Both the position numbers and the translations under genes were made by a program. This document shows positions 43,128 through 52,133 of a stretch of 64,000 nt of DNA, in pieces; position 1 is the first letter of the stretch; each line of letters begins with the position of its first letter. The notes below the pieces were generated by a model. That model saw only the letters and a list, made by a program, of their open reading frames with translations. It had not been told where the DNA came from and made no database searches. This DNA is from Ornithinibacillus salinisoli (GTDB lineage: Bacteria > Bacillota > Bacilli > Bacillales > Amphibacillaceae), in the NCBI RefSeq assembly GCF_042682545.1, contig NZ_JBHUHQ010000019.1; one strand, 5' to 3'.

Positions 43128-43682
43128 TTACAGATTTTCATCGTGAGCACCTTTTAGACACATACTTTCACTTCTTACGTTGCCCCACAAGTAACTAAAT
43201 AATTTTATAAATAATGCACTGATAGTAAAAATGAACATATATGCTATAGATGAAAATCCAATATTCCATCCGTTCATGTATGTGAACACATGAAACTTTA
43301 TTGAGATCCATTCTATAAGGGTAGTAATCCCACTCCATATGATAATAAATAACAATAAATTAATTCTCTTCATTTCCCATTTTAGAATAAAGTAGGAGAA
43401 AAAGTATCCATAAATAGAGTAATTAACTGCATAAACTAAAACATCGAAAAGTTCTAACTTAAGAGAGTCCATGATTTGATAGAAATTAAACGGATAATCG
43501 ACTCCAGCAATGACATCAACAAATAATCCCATAACAGAAAAGAATAATAGGATTGTTATAGTCATACGTCTAGGAAATATTTTTCGAACTTTAATAAATA
43601 TTATCATAAGTGATACCAAAGAAATTAGAACAAACCATTCATTTGCATCAAAATTTAATGGGAGTTTAAGCAATATTATCAC
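43128..43682 (-). CDS. CBO0543-like membrane protein, downstream gene
   Basis: A 184-residue protein with about six hydrophobic segments. The family hallmark is a late FHVFTYMNGWNIGFSSIAY, comparable with FYHNGWKYWQSALAYP of the protein at 15083. It overlaps the preceding gene by 4 bases, so the two membrane proteins are co-translated and may form a complex. The function is unknown. Confidence 0.6.
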   Translation of the reverse strand: MIILLKLPLNFDANEWFVLISLVSLMIIFIKVRKIFPRRMTITILLFFSVMGLFVDVIAGVDYPFNFYQIMDSLKLELFDVLVYAVNYSIYGYFFSYFILKWEMKRINLLLFIIIWSGITTLIEWISIKFHVFTYMNGWNIGFSSIAYMFIFTISALFIKLFSYLWGNVRSESMCLKGAHDENL

Positions 43683-44137
43683 CTTTCTTCCATGGATTCA
43701 GAAGTGATGTAACGGTAAAAAGCAAAGGAAATAAATATTACTGAAAACCACAATAGTGAGGAAAACCACAGATTCCAATGCTGATATTTGAATACTCCTA
43801 CCTGTTCCACCAATAATTCAGCGAACATTAATATAATGCCTCCTAAAATGGGTATTCCCGCTTTTAGTGGCATTTTTAGCATGTTGTAAAAGTTAATAAA
43901 AATGATTATAGTTAGTGGCAATATTAAATTTAGCAAGATTTTGTATGAAAGATAGGGGTCTACTGTCGTTGGTTTCATAATAAATTGTAAATTTGTAACA
44001 ATAGCGTTAATAATGATACCCGAGCTAATTATTATGAAAAGCCATAATGGTATAATTACAGTTAATTGAAGAGTATTTAATTTCATATATCCAAAGATCA
44101 TAATGAAAAACAAGCATATAAAAGAAAATGTAACCAA
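43679..44137 (-). CDS. CBO0543-like membrane protein, upstream gene
   Basis: A 152-residue protein with four to five hydrophobic segments and the related VEQVGVFKYQHWNLWFSSLLWF block near the C-terminus. The TTG start at 44137 has GGTGAGAG upstream. With the gene at 43128 it forms a two-gene leftward operon. Confidence 0.6.
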   Translation of the reverse strand: MVTFSFICLFFIMIFGYMKLNTLQLTVIIPLWLFIIISSGIIINAIVTNLQFIMKPTTVDPYLSYKILLNLILPLTIIIFINFYNMLKMPLKAGIPILGGIILMFAELLVEQVGVFKYQHWNLWFSSLLWFSVIFISFAFYRYITSESMEER

Positions 44138-44235
44138 ACTCTCACCTTTGGCTATATATTAATTGTTATTATACATAATAGTATTTCCGATCCTAACAGG
44201 ATTATTACTATTGCCAAATAGGTTTTATACTACTA

Positions 44236-44460
44236 ATGAAACGGTATGTTAGACATACATGTAAAGAAATGAATCGTTATTCTATTGTCGCAATAAAGTA
44301 TGGGTACAGTTCACCAAATTCATTTACTAGAGCTTTTCGGGGTTCCCCATCGTCACACAACGAACAAGCTAAAGGTCCAGAGATATTGTGGAACGAAAAT
44401 AAGGATTTAACTTCACCAACGTTTAAAAGTGAAATATGGATACCAGTTTTGAAGAAGTAA
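44236..44460 (+). pseudogene. AraC-type regulator remnant with large internal deletion
   Basis: The 74-residue frame contains SIVAIKYGYSSPNSFTRAFRG, the second helix-turn-helix of AraC regulators, without the first. It then jumps to FKSEIWIPVLKK, like the end of the GyrI-type effector domain found in AraC hybrids. Usual parent proteins have nearly 300 residues, so most of the gene is lost. No ribosome site is visible. Confidence 0.6.
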
Positions 44461-44651
44461 GAAAAAGTTGAAGAGCTGTTTCGGCAGTTTTTCTTTTAGT
44501 TTTGTGGAATAGTTAGTCAATTGCAAGTTAGAGAATGGTTAGCTCGACATCCCATAAAATTTGGATGGAGAGGGACATTATACTAGAAATATAGTTAAAG
44601 CAATTTTATTAGGAAGCTAGATTTAGTTTAATGGAAAAAATATTGATTATT

Positions 44652-44678
44652 TGAAACCATGAATAACCGGCATTCGTC
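44652..44678 (+). promoter_or_regulatory. ECF-type promoter upstream of the sigma factor gene
   Basis: TGAAAC (44652-44657), a 17-base spacer and CGTC (44675-44678) match the B. subtilis SigM/X/V/W-type consensus, which is TGAAAC and CGTC 16-17 bases apart. It lies 49 bases before the sigma gene, as expected for autoregulation. Confidence 0.75.
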
Positions 44679-44726
44679 AAATGAGCAAATCGAAAAAACA
44701 GTTCGAGTAGAAGGAAGAGGGGAGTT

Positions 44727-45251
44727 ATGGAGAATAACGTAAAAGAGGGAATATTAGAGGAGATCATGAAAGAACATGGGAGTGATTTGGTTAGGCTTGC
44801 ATTTAACTACTTAAAAGATCAAGAAACAGCCAAGGATGTGGTTCAAAATACTTTTATTATATGTTATGAAAAATTAGATAGTTTTCGTTTTGAATCATCT
44901 ATAAAAACTTGGCTATATAGAATTACTATTAATCAATGTAAAGATTATCTGCGAAGCTGGCATTATCGAAAAGTTCATGCTAAAAGTTTTATCGGAAATG
45001 TTGTTTCATCCATATCATCTACAACAGAAGATGTAGTGATAAAAGAATCAGCAAATGAAGAGTTGAAAAAGTTTGTGTTTTCCTTGCCCGATAAATATCG
45101 AGAAGTGATCTATCTATATTATTATAAATCCTTCACTATTGGTGAGATAGCTGAGGTAACAGAACTAAATGTTAATACTGTTAAAACAAGGATGAAAAGA
45201 GCAAAGCATAAATTGAAAATAATAATCGAGGAGGCGAATGCGTATGGATAA
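44727..45251 (+). CDS. ECF RNA polymerase sigma factor
   Basis: A 174-residue protein. Region 2 shows LAFNYLKDQETAKDVVQNTFI and WLYRITINQCKDYLR; region 4 shows LPDKYREVIYLYYYKSFTIGEIAEV and VKTRMKRAKHKLK. This is the SigM/V/X type that responds to envelope stress in Bacillus. GAGGGGAG precedes the ATG. It overlaps the next gene, which encodes its probable membrane regulator. Confidence 0.9.
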   Translation: MENNVKEGILEEIMKEHGSDLVRLAFNYLKDQETAKDVVQNTFIICYEKLDSFRFESSIKTWLYRITINQCKDYLRSWHYRKVHAKSFIGNVVSSISSTTEDVVIKESANEELKKFVFSLPDKYREVIYLYYYKSFTIGEIAEVTELNVNTVKTRMKRAKHKLKIIIEEANAYG

Positions 45252-46110
45252 TAAAGAATTGTTTTCATTTATGGATGATGAAGATTTAAATTTTACAAAA
45301 CAAGATAGGGTAGAGACCTTACGAAAAATTCAAAATAAGAATGAGTCTAAAACCTCACTTCTTATGTTATTAGGAAAGCGGTATTTTAAACCGGTTATGA
45401 GTACAATAACCGTCTTGTTATTATCCGTTGGTTTATTATTATCAACTCTAATATCAGGAAATAATCAAAGTCAAGAAGATCCGAATAATATACAATCTAC
45501 CTATGGTGAGGTAGGTTCTTATAAGAACGATTCCTTTTCAGTATTAATATTTGGAAAGGATTCAACCAATTATAGATATACTATAAATATTTTATTAACC
45601 TATAACGGTGAAGATAAAAGCATACAAATTGTACCAATTCCACGTGATACTTATGTTGAAATATATAACTCGGAAGGAGAAATGGTTCGCGAAGATAAGT
45701 TGTCGCATGCTTCAATAAATTCTAATCCTGAAACTGTTTTAACTACAGTGTCAAACCTTTTTGATTTACCAATTGATTATTATTCGGTAATTCCAATTGA
45801 AAAAATAAATGAAGCTTTAGAAGTTGATAATAAAATTCAAGAAAATGATATGGAAGATTTAATTAAAGAACGATTAACGTTTCCTGAGCTGAAAAATCTT
45901 ATGAAAGAAAATAAAACTAATATTCCCAGAGATATATTAAATCAGTTCCAGTTAGGTGATATTTATTCTGAATCTATTCAACTGATAAATCTTAAAGAGG
46001 GATTAAAAGATATATATATTGACGGGGTTTATTATGTAGAAGTGAATCAAGATTTTTTAGAAAAGACTTCGAATGCATTAAAACAACATGTAGGTAAGAA
46101 GGATAAATGA
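45244..46110 (+). CDS. Membrane LCP-domain protein, probable anti-sigma partner
   Basis: About 288 residues from ATG 45244, where GAGGAGG is 9 bases away; ATG 45238 is too close. Residues 1-45 are cytoplasmic and charged. One membrane segment lies at about 54-72 (STITVLLLSVGLLLSTLI). The outer part is a shortened LytR-CpsA-Psr domain: FSVLIFGKDS, IVPIPRDTYVEI, and LFDLPIDYYSVIPIE. LCP enzymes attach polymers to the wall. The overlap with the sigma gene suggests that the cytoplasmic part holds the sigma factor. Confidence 0.75.
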   Translation: MDNKELFSFMDDEDLNFTKQDRVETLRKIQNKNESKTSLLMLLGKRYFKPVMSTITVLLLSVGLLLSTLISGNNQSQEDPNNIQSTYGEVGSYKNDSFSVLIFGKDSTNYRYTINILLTYNGEDKSIQIVPIPRDTYVEIYNSEGEMVREDKLSHASINSNPETVLTTVSNLFDLPIDYYSVIPIEKINEALEVDNKIQENDMEDLIKERLTFPELKNLMKENKTNIPRDILNQFQLGDIYSESIQLINLKEGLKDIYIDGVYYVEVNQDFLEKTSNALKQHVGKKDK

Positions 46111-46155
46111 ATGACCTACTAAACGCTTAAGAGATCAAGGTACTGTAAAAAAGTG

Positions 46156-46184
46156 TTGAAATGTATTTCTATAAATGATAATAT
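46156..46184 (+). promoter_or_regulatory. SigA-type promoter of the T-box leader
   Basis: TTGAAA (46156-46161), a 17-base spacer and TAATAT (46179-46184). A start near 46191 would give a leader of about 300 bases, which is normal for a T-box. Confidence 0.7.
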
Positions 46185-46224
46185 TGTAAAAATTATATAT
46201 TAGAAAATAGTACGATGACGAGAA

Positions 46225-46490
46225 GAGTAAATGATATCTATTCATCACAGAGAGCTCCGGATGCTGAAAAGGAGTATGAATTGATTTATTGAAACAAGAC
46301 TCTGAGTATCACGTTGGATTATGGATGATAACGTGACAGCTGCTCCTGTTATAGAGCAAAAGTATAGTAATTCCGCGGAACACTATACTTAGAGAGGTTA
46401 ATGTGGTGACATATTAACAATCTGGGGTGGCACCGTGATATGAAAAATCTCGCCCCCAAGGCTATTGTCTTGGGGGCGAGATTTTTTTGT
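46225..46490 (+). promoter_or_regulatory. T-box riboswitch with terminator
   Basis: A Stem I region has AGAGAGCTCCGGATGCTGAAAAGG, the usual distal loop. A hairpin AAGTATAGT/ACTATACTT and a stem GGTTAATGTGGTGACATATTAAC follow. The T-box proper, TGGGGTGGCACCGTG, is at 46423-46437. A 16-bp terminator stem (AAATCTCGCCCCCAAG at 46445-46460, complement at 46469-46484) ends in a T-run. The specifier lies in the TGAAACAAGACTCTGAG stretch; ACA, AAC or CAA are candidates and cannot be separated by eye. Confidence 0.85.
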
Positions 46491-46516
46491 TCATATTTTT
46501 AGGGAGGTGAAGGGGT

Positions 46517-47758
46517 TTGGTAGGAAAAATTGCAACTTGGAAATATCCATCAATATTATTGTTTGGTATTGGTATATCAAATGTCGGTGAGTGGGTTTAT
46601 TTCCTAGCACTTAATTTAATCGTATATGAAATGACAGGTTCACCACTAGCAGTAACCGGTCTTTATATTGTTAAAACTTTGGCTTCATTACTTACAAATT
46701 TTTGGGCTGGAAGTATGATTGATCGTCTAAATAAGCGAACTCTAATGGTCTACCTTGATATTTTTCGATCTATAATCATTGCATTAATTCCTTTCATGGC
46801 ATCTCTATTCTTGATTTACTTTTTTGTTTTTATAGTGAGCATGGCAAGCTCCATCTTTTATCCAACTTCCATGTCATACATTACAAAATTAATACCAGAA
46901 GAAAAGAGAAAAAGGTTTAATGCTCTCTTTAGCTTAGTTACCTCAGGTGCTTTTTTAATTGGTCCAGCACTTGCAGGCTTATTATTTATGGTTGTTACTC
47001 CACTGGTTGCAATATTTGCTAATGCAATCGCATTAATGTTTTCAGGAATAATTACACTTTTAATGCCTGATCTGGAAAAACAACAGAACTTTTCTTCAGG
47101 AAAGAGCGTATTATCAATTGAAATACTAAAAGAAGATTGGAATATAGTTTTTAAATTTAGCTTTCGCCATCGTCGTACCATGATAATCTATTTTTTGTTT
47201 AGTTGTGTGATGGTAATAATGGCAAGTGCAATCGACTCCCTCGAAGCAGCCTTTGCCAAACAAGTACTTGGTTTATCAGAAAGTGACTATGGTTTCTTAG
47301 TGTCCATAGCCGGAGCAGGTATTGTTGTAGGGGCAGTTACAAACTCGCTATTAGTAAGTAAAATTAGAACCTTATTACTCATTGGTTTCGGTCCTGTATT
47401 CGTTTCGATAGGCTATATTATTTACGCCTTTTCACATTCCATTCTTTTTGCGGGAATAGGTTTTTTTGTATTAGCATTTTTTATCGCATATGCGAATACT
47501 GGGTTCTTAACATTTTATCAAAACAATATCCCTGTGACGATGATGGGAAGAGTCGGTAGCATTTATGGATTAATGGAAGCAGTTCTAATAATAGTAGCTA
47601 CTAGTATTATGGGACTTGTAGCTGAAAATATTTCTATCCAACTTACAGTAATTTTCGGTGTTTTAGTAATGTTGATTTTATCTTTGGTCTTATCGGTGTT
47701 TTGCTTTGTATCTTCAAAAAGTAGTAATAACGAGATCAACCAGAGAAAGATTCAATAA
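46517..47758 (+). CDS. MFS transporter under T-box control
   Basis: A 413-residue protein with about 12 membrane segments: NVGEWVYFLALNLIVYEMTGSPLAV, the motif-A-like GSMIDRLNKRTLMVYLD, and a second half starting after about 215. It resembles macrolide- or peptide-exporter-type MFS proteins. The TTG start follows GGGAGGTGA. The T-box ahead of it means it is made when one particular tRNA is uncharged, so the substrate probably relates to that amino acid. Confidence 0.8.
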   Translation: MVGKIATWKYPSILLFGIGISNVGEWVYFLALNLIVYEMTGSPLAVTGLYIVKTLASLLTNFWAGSMIDRLNKRTLMVYLDIFRSIIIALIPFMASLFLIYFFVFIVSMASSIFYPTSMSYITKLIPEEKRKRFNALFSLVTSGAFLIGPALAGLLFMVVTPLVAIFANAIALMFSGIITLLMPDLEKQQNFSSGKSVLSIEILKEDWNIVFKFSFRHRRTMIIYFLFSCVMVIMASAIDSLEAAFAKQVLGLSESDYGFLVSIAGAGIVVGAVTNSLLVSKIRTLLLIGFGPVFVSIGYIIYAFSHSILFAGIGFFVLAFFIAYANTGFLTFYQNNIPVTMMGRVGSIYGLMEAVLIIVATSIMGLVAENISIQLTVIFGVLVMLILSLVLSVFCFVSSKSSNNEINQRKIQ

Positions 47759-47821
47759 TGTTCAGTCATAAGGTTTACTAGTCCAGAATTTTTTGAACTT
47801 AAACAAGGGGATTGTGGTAAC

Positions 47822-47973
47822 ATGAAAGTGACGTACGAGCATATTACAATAATAGTGATAACGTAAAGAGGATTAGTTGGATTATTGAAGGTGTTGAAGA
47901 CGCAATTGACTATAAGGGAAATGAATTGTCAAAAGACGAGATTACTTTGATTACCTCCTCTATAAGAAAGTAG
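47822..47973 (+). pseudogene. Frameshifted small gene of unknown family
   Basis: The ATG frame MKVTYEHITII breaks and a second frame continues with SDNVKRISWIIEGVED and YKGNELSKDEITLITSS to TAG 47973. Together they read as about 50 residues. A single shift near 47850 explains both. No family was recognised. Confidence 0.4.
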
Positions 47974-48040
47974 AAGGGATGAAGATCATTTGTTACTGGT
48001 AATCATAATAAAAGCTTTAATTTAAGGATAAGGTGATATG

Positions 48041-49027
48041 ATGGACAACATTCTTTTATCGAAAGGTGCAAAGAGATTTGGTGTAAAAGTATCTGATCTA
48101 GAATTAATCGGTGGATTCTCTAATAATGTATTTGAATGTAAAAGTACTAAGCAGAATTTTATATTAAAATTTTATCTAAGTACGATCTATGAAAAAAGCT
48201 CAATTGAGGCAGAAATAGATTGGATATCGTATTTACTTATGTCAGATCTACATGTAACGGCTCCTATACCTTCTCAAGATGGGCATTTAATGGAAATATT
48301 ACCATTGGATCATGGGGAAGCGTGTTATGTTGTAGGTTTTGAAAAAGCGAAGGGTGCTTTTATAGACATTTCATCCCCACATGATTGGAATACAGATTTT
48401 TACTATAGATGGGGAAAAACGTTGGGAAGAATACATTTCTTATCAAAAAAATATAAACCAAGTAATCCTAGAATTAGAAGACAAGATTGGAATAAAGGAA
48501 AAATTTTTATAGAAGAAAATGGTGTAACAGATGGAGTGCGACAAAAGTGGGATATGTACATTAAGGAACTTGAACAGTTGCCCAAAGGTGAAAATGCTTA
48601 CGGTATGATACATAATGACTTACATCATAAAAATTTCTATATAGATAATAGTAAAATTATATTATTTGATTTTGGTGATTGTGAATATAATTGGTTTGTT
48701 TATGATATTGCAATAGTGATATATCATGCGTTACAAACTATGAATGGTAATGGTATCCAGCAACGAAGGGAATTTGCACGGCTTTTTATGAACTCTTTTA
48801 TAGAAGGATATCATACAGAAAATCAATTGTGTGTTGAGTGGATAAATAAATTGCCCTTCTTCTTAAATTATAGACAATTATATTCCTATATGTATTTTTC
48901 AAAATTCCTTACTCAGGAGCAAAAAAATAATAAAAAAATAAATCAGATCCTTCACAGTATGAAGCATAAAATAGAAAATGATATTCCTTACATAGATTTT
49001 CAACTTGAAATTGGTTTGTTTACGTGA
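48041..49027 (+). CDS. Phosphotransferase (APH/homoserine-kinase-like) family protein
   Basis: A 328-residue kinase-fold protein. The N-lobe has LELIGGFSNNVFECKS and FILKFYLS. The catalytic loop is MIHNDLHHKNFYI and the metal motif is ILFDFGDCEYNWFVYDIA. This is the APH family that includes YtmP- and spore-coat CotS-like kinases; small-molecule and protein substrates are both possible. ATGATG follows AAGGTGAT. Confidence 0.8.
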   Translation: MDNILLSKGAKRFGVKVSDLELIGGFSNNVFECKSTKQNFILKFYLSTIYEKSSIEAEIDWISYLLMSDLHVTAPIPSQDGHLMEILPLDHGEACYVVGFEKAKGAFIDISSPHDWNTDFYYRWGKTLGRIHFLSKKYKPSNPRIRRQDWNKGKIFIEENGVTDGVRQKWDMYIKELEQLPKGENAYGMIHNDLHHKNFYIDNSKIILFDFGDCEYNWFVYDIAIVIYHALQTMNGNGIQQRREFARLFMNSFIEGYHTENQLCVEWINKLPFFLNYRQLYSYMYFSKFLTQEQKNNKKINQILHSMKHKIENDIPYIDFQLEIGLFT

Positions 49028-49054
49028 AGTGAAAGGTCAGGGGATGGTTCCCAA

Positions 49055-49564
49055 ATGGATATTTCTTTATCTTTAATCCCGTATGAGGATAAAGCAATTT
49101 TAAACAATTTAATTCAACTTTATAGGTATGATAGTAGTGAATTTGATGGACACATATTAAATTACCATGGATTATATTCATATAAATATATAGACCATCA
49201 ATGGACGGATAGTTATCGGCGCCCATTTGTAGTAAAAGTAAATGGTGAAATTGCGGGTTTTGTCTTAGTGATCCTTGATGTACCAAGGGAATATGTCAAA
49301 CTCAGTACTTCTGTGAAAACAAACGTTATAAGTGATTTTTTCATCATGAAAAAATATAGAAGAAAAGGGGTAGGAAAGGAAGTTGCATTTTCGTTGTTTA
49401 ACCAATTTAAAGGTTTTTGGGAAATTCGGCAAACGGAAGCAAATAAAGAAGCTTATATTTTTTGGAAACATGTAATTATTGAATATACAAACAGTAGCTT
49501 GATACATGAAAAAATATTAAACAACGAAAAGTGGCGTGGGCCTGTAATTGTATTTGAATCATAA
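49055..49564 (+). CDS. GNAT family N-acetyltransferase
   Basis: A 169-residue protein. The acetyl-CoA site is FFIMKKYRRKGVGKEVAFSLFNQF, followed by the family's IRQTEANKEAYIFWKHVI. The substrate is unknown. It lies 27 bases after the kinase gene, with GGGG upstream of the ATG, so the two are probably co-transcribed. A terminator follows at 49628. Confidence 0.8.
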   Translation: MDISLSLIPYEDKAILNNLIQLYRYDSSEFDGHILNYHGLYSYKYIDHQWTDSYRRPFVVKVNGEIAGFVLVILDVPREYVKLSTSVKTNVISDFFIMKKYRRKGVGKEVAFSLFNQFKGFWEIRQTEANKEAYIFWKHVIIEYTNSSLIHEKILNNEKWRGPVIVFES

Positions 49565-49627
49565 ATCATCCAGATACCTAAGATATCATTTAAAAAGTGT
49601 CATGCTAATTCCATATTCAACCCTTTT

Positions 49628-49655
49628 ATAGTCAGCTATGTGCTGGCTATTTTTT
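49628..49655 (+). terminator. Terminator after the GNAT gene
   Basis: ATAGTCAGC and GCTGGCTAT form a 9-bp stem (one G-T pair), followed by TTTTTTG. Confidence 0.75.
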
Positions 49656-49758
49656 GTGAGCAATTCTATTTGATGAATAATTCCTTCATTTATCTAAAAA
49701 ATAAGTCATAGAAACTATTCCTTATAGAAACATACAAAATCGATGGGAGTTTATTACG

Positions 49759-50535
49759 ATGAAGAAATTTTTAGGTCTATTGTTCCTTACATTTACAGTA
49801 TTCATGACTGCATGTGGTGCAGATGATACTGGGGAATTATATGATGAAATAATGGATAAAGGAGTAATATCTGTTGGAACAGAGGGTACGTATGCGCCAT
49901 TCACTTTTCATAATGAGCAAGATGAGTTAACGGGATATGATGTAGAAGTGATAAGAGAAATTGCTGATCGGATGGGGGTTGAAGTAGATTTTAATGAAAC
50001 AGCATGGGATTCGATGTTTGCTGGATTAAATGCAGCACGCTTCGATGTGATTGCTAATCAAGTTGGGATAGACCCAGATCGACTCGAAAATTATGATTTT
50101 TCAGTTCCGTATACCGTGTCATCTGCTGTTGTAGTTGTTCCAGAAGACAATACAGACATAAATTCGTTTGAAGAATTAGAAGGGAAAAGATCTGCCCAAT
50201 CCTTAACGAGTAACTTTGGAGCAATCGCAGAGGAAAATGGGGCAGAATTGGTTAGTGTTGAGGGACTGTCCCAGTCAATAGAATTAATTAGGCAAGGTCG
50301 TGTGGATGTAACGGTAAACGATCGACTAGCAGTGTTGGATTACTTGAATCAACAACAAGATGCAGGAGTGAAAATTGCAGTACGAGAAGAAGAAGTATCC
50401 GAATCTGCATTTGCTTTTAGAAAAGGAAATGCAGAATTAGTTGAGGCATTTAATGAACAGCTGGAAGCGATGAAAGAGGATGGAACGTTAGCAGAAATCT
50501 CTGAAAAGTGGTTTGGTGAAGATGTTTCCGAGTAA
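49759..50535 (+). CDS. Amino-acid ABC transporter substrate-binding lipoprotein (TcyA-like)
   Basis: A 258-residue protein. The signal peptide ends FMTACG (Cys19 lipobox). The SBP_bac_3 fold shows VISVGTEGTYAPFTFHNE, LTGYDVEVIREIADRMG, and WDSMFAGLNAARFDVIANQ. These are the marks of polar amino-acid binding proteins; the closest recognised pattern is the cystine binder TcyA. It is first in a three-gene importer operon. Confidence 0.85.
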   Translation: MKKFLGLLFLTFTVFMTACGADDTGELYDEIMDKGVISVGTEGTYAPFTFHNEQDELTGYDVEVIREIADRMGVEVDFNETAWDSMFAGLNAARFDVIANQVGIDPDRLENYDFSVPYTVSSAVVVVPEDNTDINSFEELEGKRSAQSLTSNFGAIAEENGAELVSVEGLSQSIELIRQGRVDVTVNDRLAVLDYLNQQQDAGVKIAVREEEVSESAFAFRKGNAELVEAFNEQLEAMKEDGTLAEISEKWFGEDVSE

Positions 50536-51223
50536 TATACTTTTAGCAATTACGGGAGATATGGAGGGATGGGAGTTGTTTAAGAATTCCCTTATCCCGA
50601 TGATTCAAGGTGGGATTAGGTACACGATTCCACTTACCTTAATTTCATTTACAATAGGTATAATCATTGCGCTAGTTACTGCGATCATGCGTTTATCAAA
50701 AAATAAAATAATAACATTACCTGCAAGAATTTATGTATCTGCTGTTAGAGGGACCCCACTTCTAGTCCAATTATTTATTGTGTTTTTCGGTTTAGGGAGT
50801 ATTGGGTTAACTATTGAGCCATTCCCTAGTGCTGTAATTGCATTTTCTCTAAATGTTGGAGCATATGGTTCGGAGATTATACGAGCTTCAATTTCCTCCA
50901 TTCCTAAGGGACAATGGGAAGCAGCGCAAACAATTGGTATGAATTATACCCAAGCGCTTAAACGAATTATATTACCGCAAGCTACTAGAGTTTCCATTCC
51001 TCCTTTATCGAATACATTTATTAGTTTAGTCAAGGATACGTCGCTGGCATCACTAATATTAGTAACGGAATTATTTCGTAAAGCACAGGAGATAGCAGCA
51101 AGGACCTATGATTTCATGCTCCTTTATATAGAGGCTGCCCTATTGTATTGGATCATTTGTTTTGTGCTTTCCATCATTCAAGACCAAATTGAAAATCGCT
51201 TAAATCGTTATGTTGCTCGTTAA
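50522..51223 (+). CDS. Amino-acid ABC transporter permease (TcyB-like)
   Basis: About 233 residues from ATG 50522, overlapping the binding-protein gene by 14 bases (TTG 50513 is possible but less likely). It has five hydrophobic segments, with the HisM-type motif YVSAVRGTPLLVQLFIVFFGLG and the ATPase-docking EAAQTIGMNYTQALKRIILPQA. It forms a homodimeric channel for a polar amino acid. Confidence 0.85.
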   Translation: MFPSNILLAITGDMEGWELFKNSLIPMIQGGIRYTIPLTLISFTIGIIIALVTAIMRLSKNKIITLPARIYVSAVRGTPLLVQLFIVFFGLGSIGLTIEPFPSAVIAFSLNVGAYGSEIIRASISSIPKGQWEAAQTIGMNYTQALKRIILPQATRVSIPPLSNTFISLVKDTSLASLILVTELFRKAQEIAARTYDFMLLYIEAALLYWIICFVLSIIQDQIENRLNRYVAR

Positions 51224-51238
51224 TGAGGAGGAAAAGTA

Positions 51239-51985
51239 GTGTTTTTATCAGTAAAAGGATTAACAAAGGCTTTTGGAGAATTACAAGTATTAAATAGTAT
51301 TGATCTAACTATAGATGAGGGCAACATTATAACGATTATCGGTCCATCTGGGTCGGGAAAAACAACACTACTTCGATGCTTAAATGCTTTAGAAATACCC
51401 GACCAAGGTGTTCTTTCGTTTCACGACGGTTTTGAAGTGAACTTTGGTCAAAAAGTAAGTAAAAAACAACTCAGCAAGCTAAGTCGTAAAGCAGGAATGG
51501 TGTTTCAATCATACAATTTATTTCCTCATAAAACTGCATTGGAAAATGTTACGGAAGGCCCGCTGATTGTACAAAAAAGAAAGAGGGATGAGGTATTACA
51601 ACTTGCAAAAAGTATATTAAATAAAGTTGGTTTAGGTGATAAAATGGACCTGTATCCTCATCAGTTATCTGGAGGACAGCAACAACGAGTTGGAATTGCA
51701 AGAGCACTGGCAATTGAACCGGAATTAATGCTTTTTGATGAGCCTACGTCTGCATTAGATCCGGAGTTAGTTGGTGATGTATTACAGGTTATAAAAGATT
51801 TAGCAAATGAAGGATGGACCATGGTGATTGTGACACACGAATTGAAATTTGCTGAACAAGTTTCAGACACGGTTATTTTTATGGATCATGGACAAATTGT
51901 TGAGCAAGGACATCCGAGTCAAGTATTGAAATCCCCAACCCAAGAGCGAACAAGTAAATTTATAAAACGGGTGATAAATCCGTAA
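51239..51985 (+). CDS. Amino-acid ABC transporter ATP-binding protein (TcyC-like)
   Basis: A 248-residue protein. Walker A is GPSGSGKTTLLRC, the Q-loop lies in FQSYNLFPHKT, the signature is LSGGQQQRVGIARAL, Walker B is LMLFDEPTSALDP, and the H-loop is VTHE. It ends with HGQIVEQGHPSQVL, typical of the polar amino-acid class. The GTG start follows GAGGAGG. A truncated repeat (TTTCGGTGCCTGGG) lies just after the stop. Confidence 0.9.
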   Translation: MFLSVKGLTKAFGELQVLNSIDLTIDEGNIITIIGPSGSGKTTLLRCLNALEIPDQGVLSFHDGFEVNFGQKVSKKQLSKLSRKAGMVFQSYNLFPHKTALENVTEGPLIVQKRKRDEVLQLAKSILNKVGLGDKMDLYPHQLSGGQQQRVGIARALAIEPELMLFDEPTSALDPELVGDVLQVIKDLANEGWTMVIVTHELKFAEQVSDTVIFMDHGQIVEQGHPSQVLKSPTQERTSKFIKRVINP

Positions 51986-52008
51986 GCGGTTTAAAGTTAA
52001 GTGAAAAA

Positions 52009-52022
52009 TTTCGGTGCCTGGG
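52009..52022 (-). repeat. Truncated REP-like repeat
   Basis: TTTCGGTGCCTGGG keeps half of the core (GGTGCCTGG) and has lost the rest. It lies 24 bases after the ABC ATPase stop. Confidence 0.6.
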
Positions 52023-52133
52023 AAAGTGGAAGAATAGTATTCATATGGAGGTGTTGACGTTAGCAACTTCTACTGTCACTTCCAAATTCATCCTGAATAT
52101 AATGTGTTAAAGCCCATTAAAGGATGGATAACT

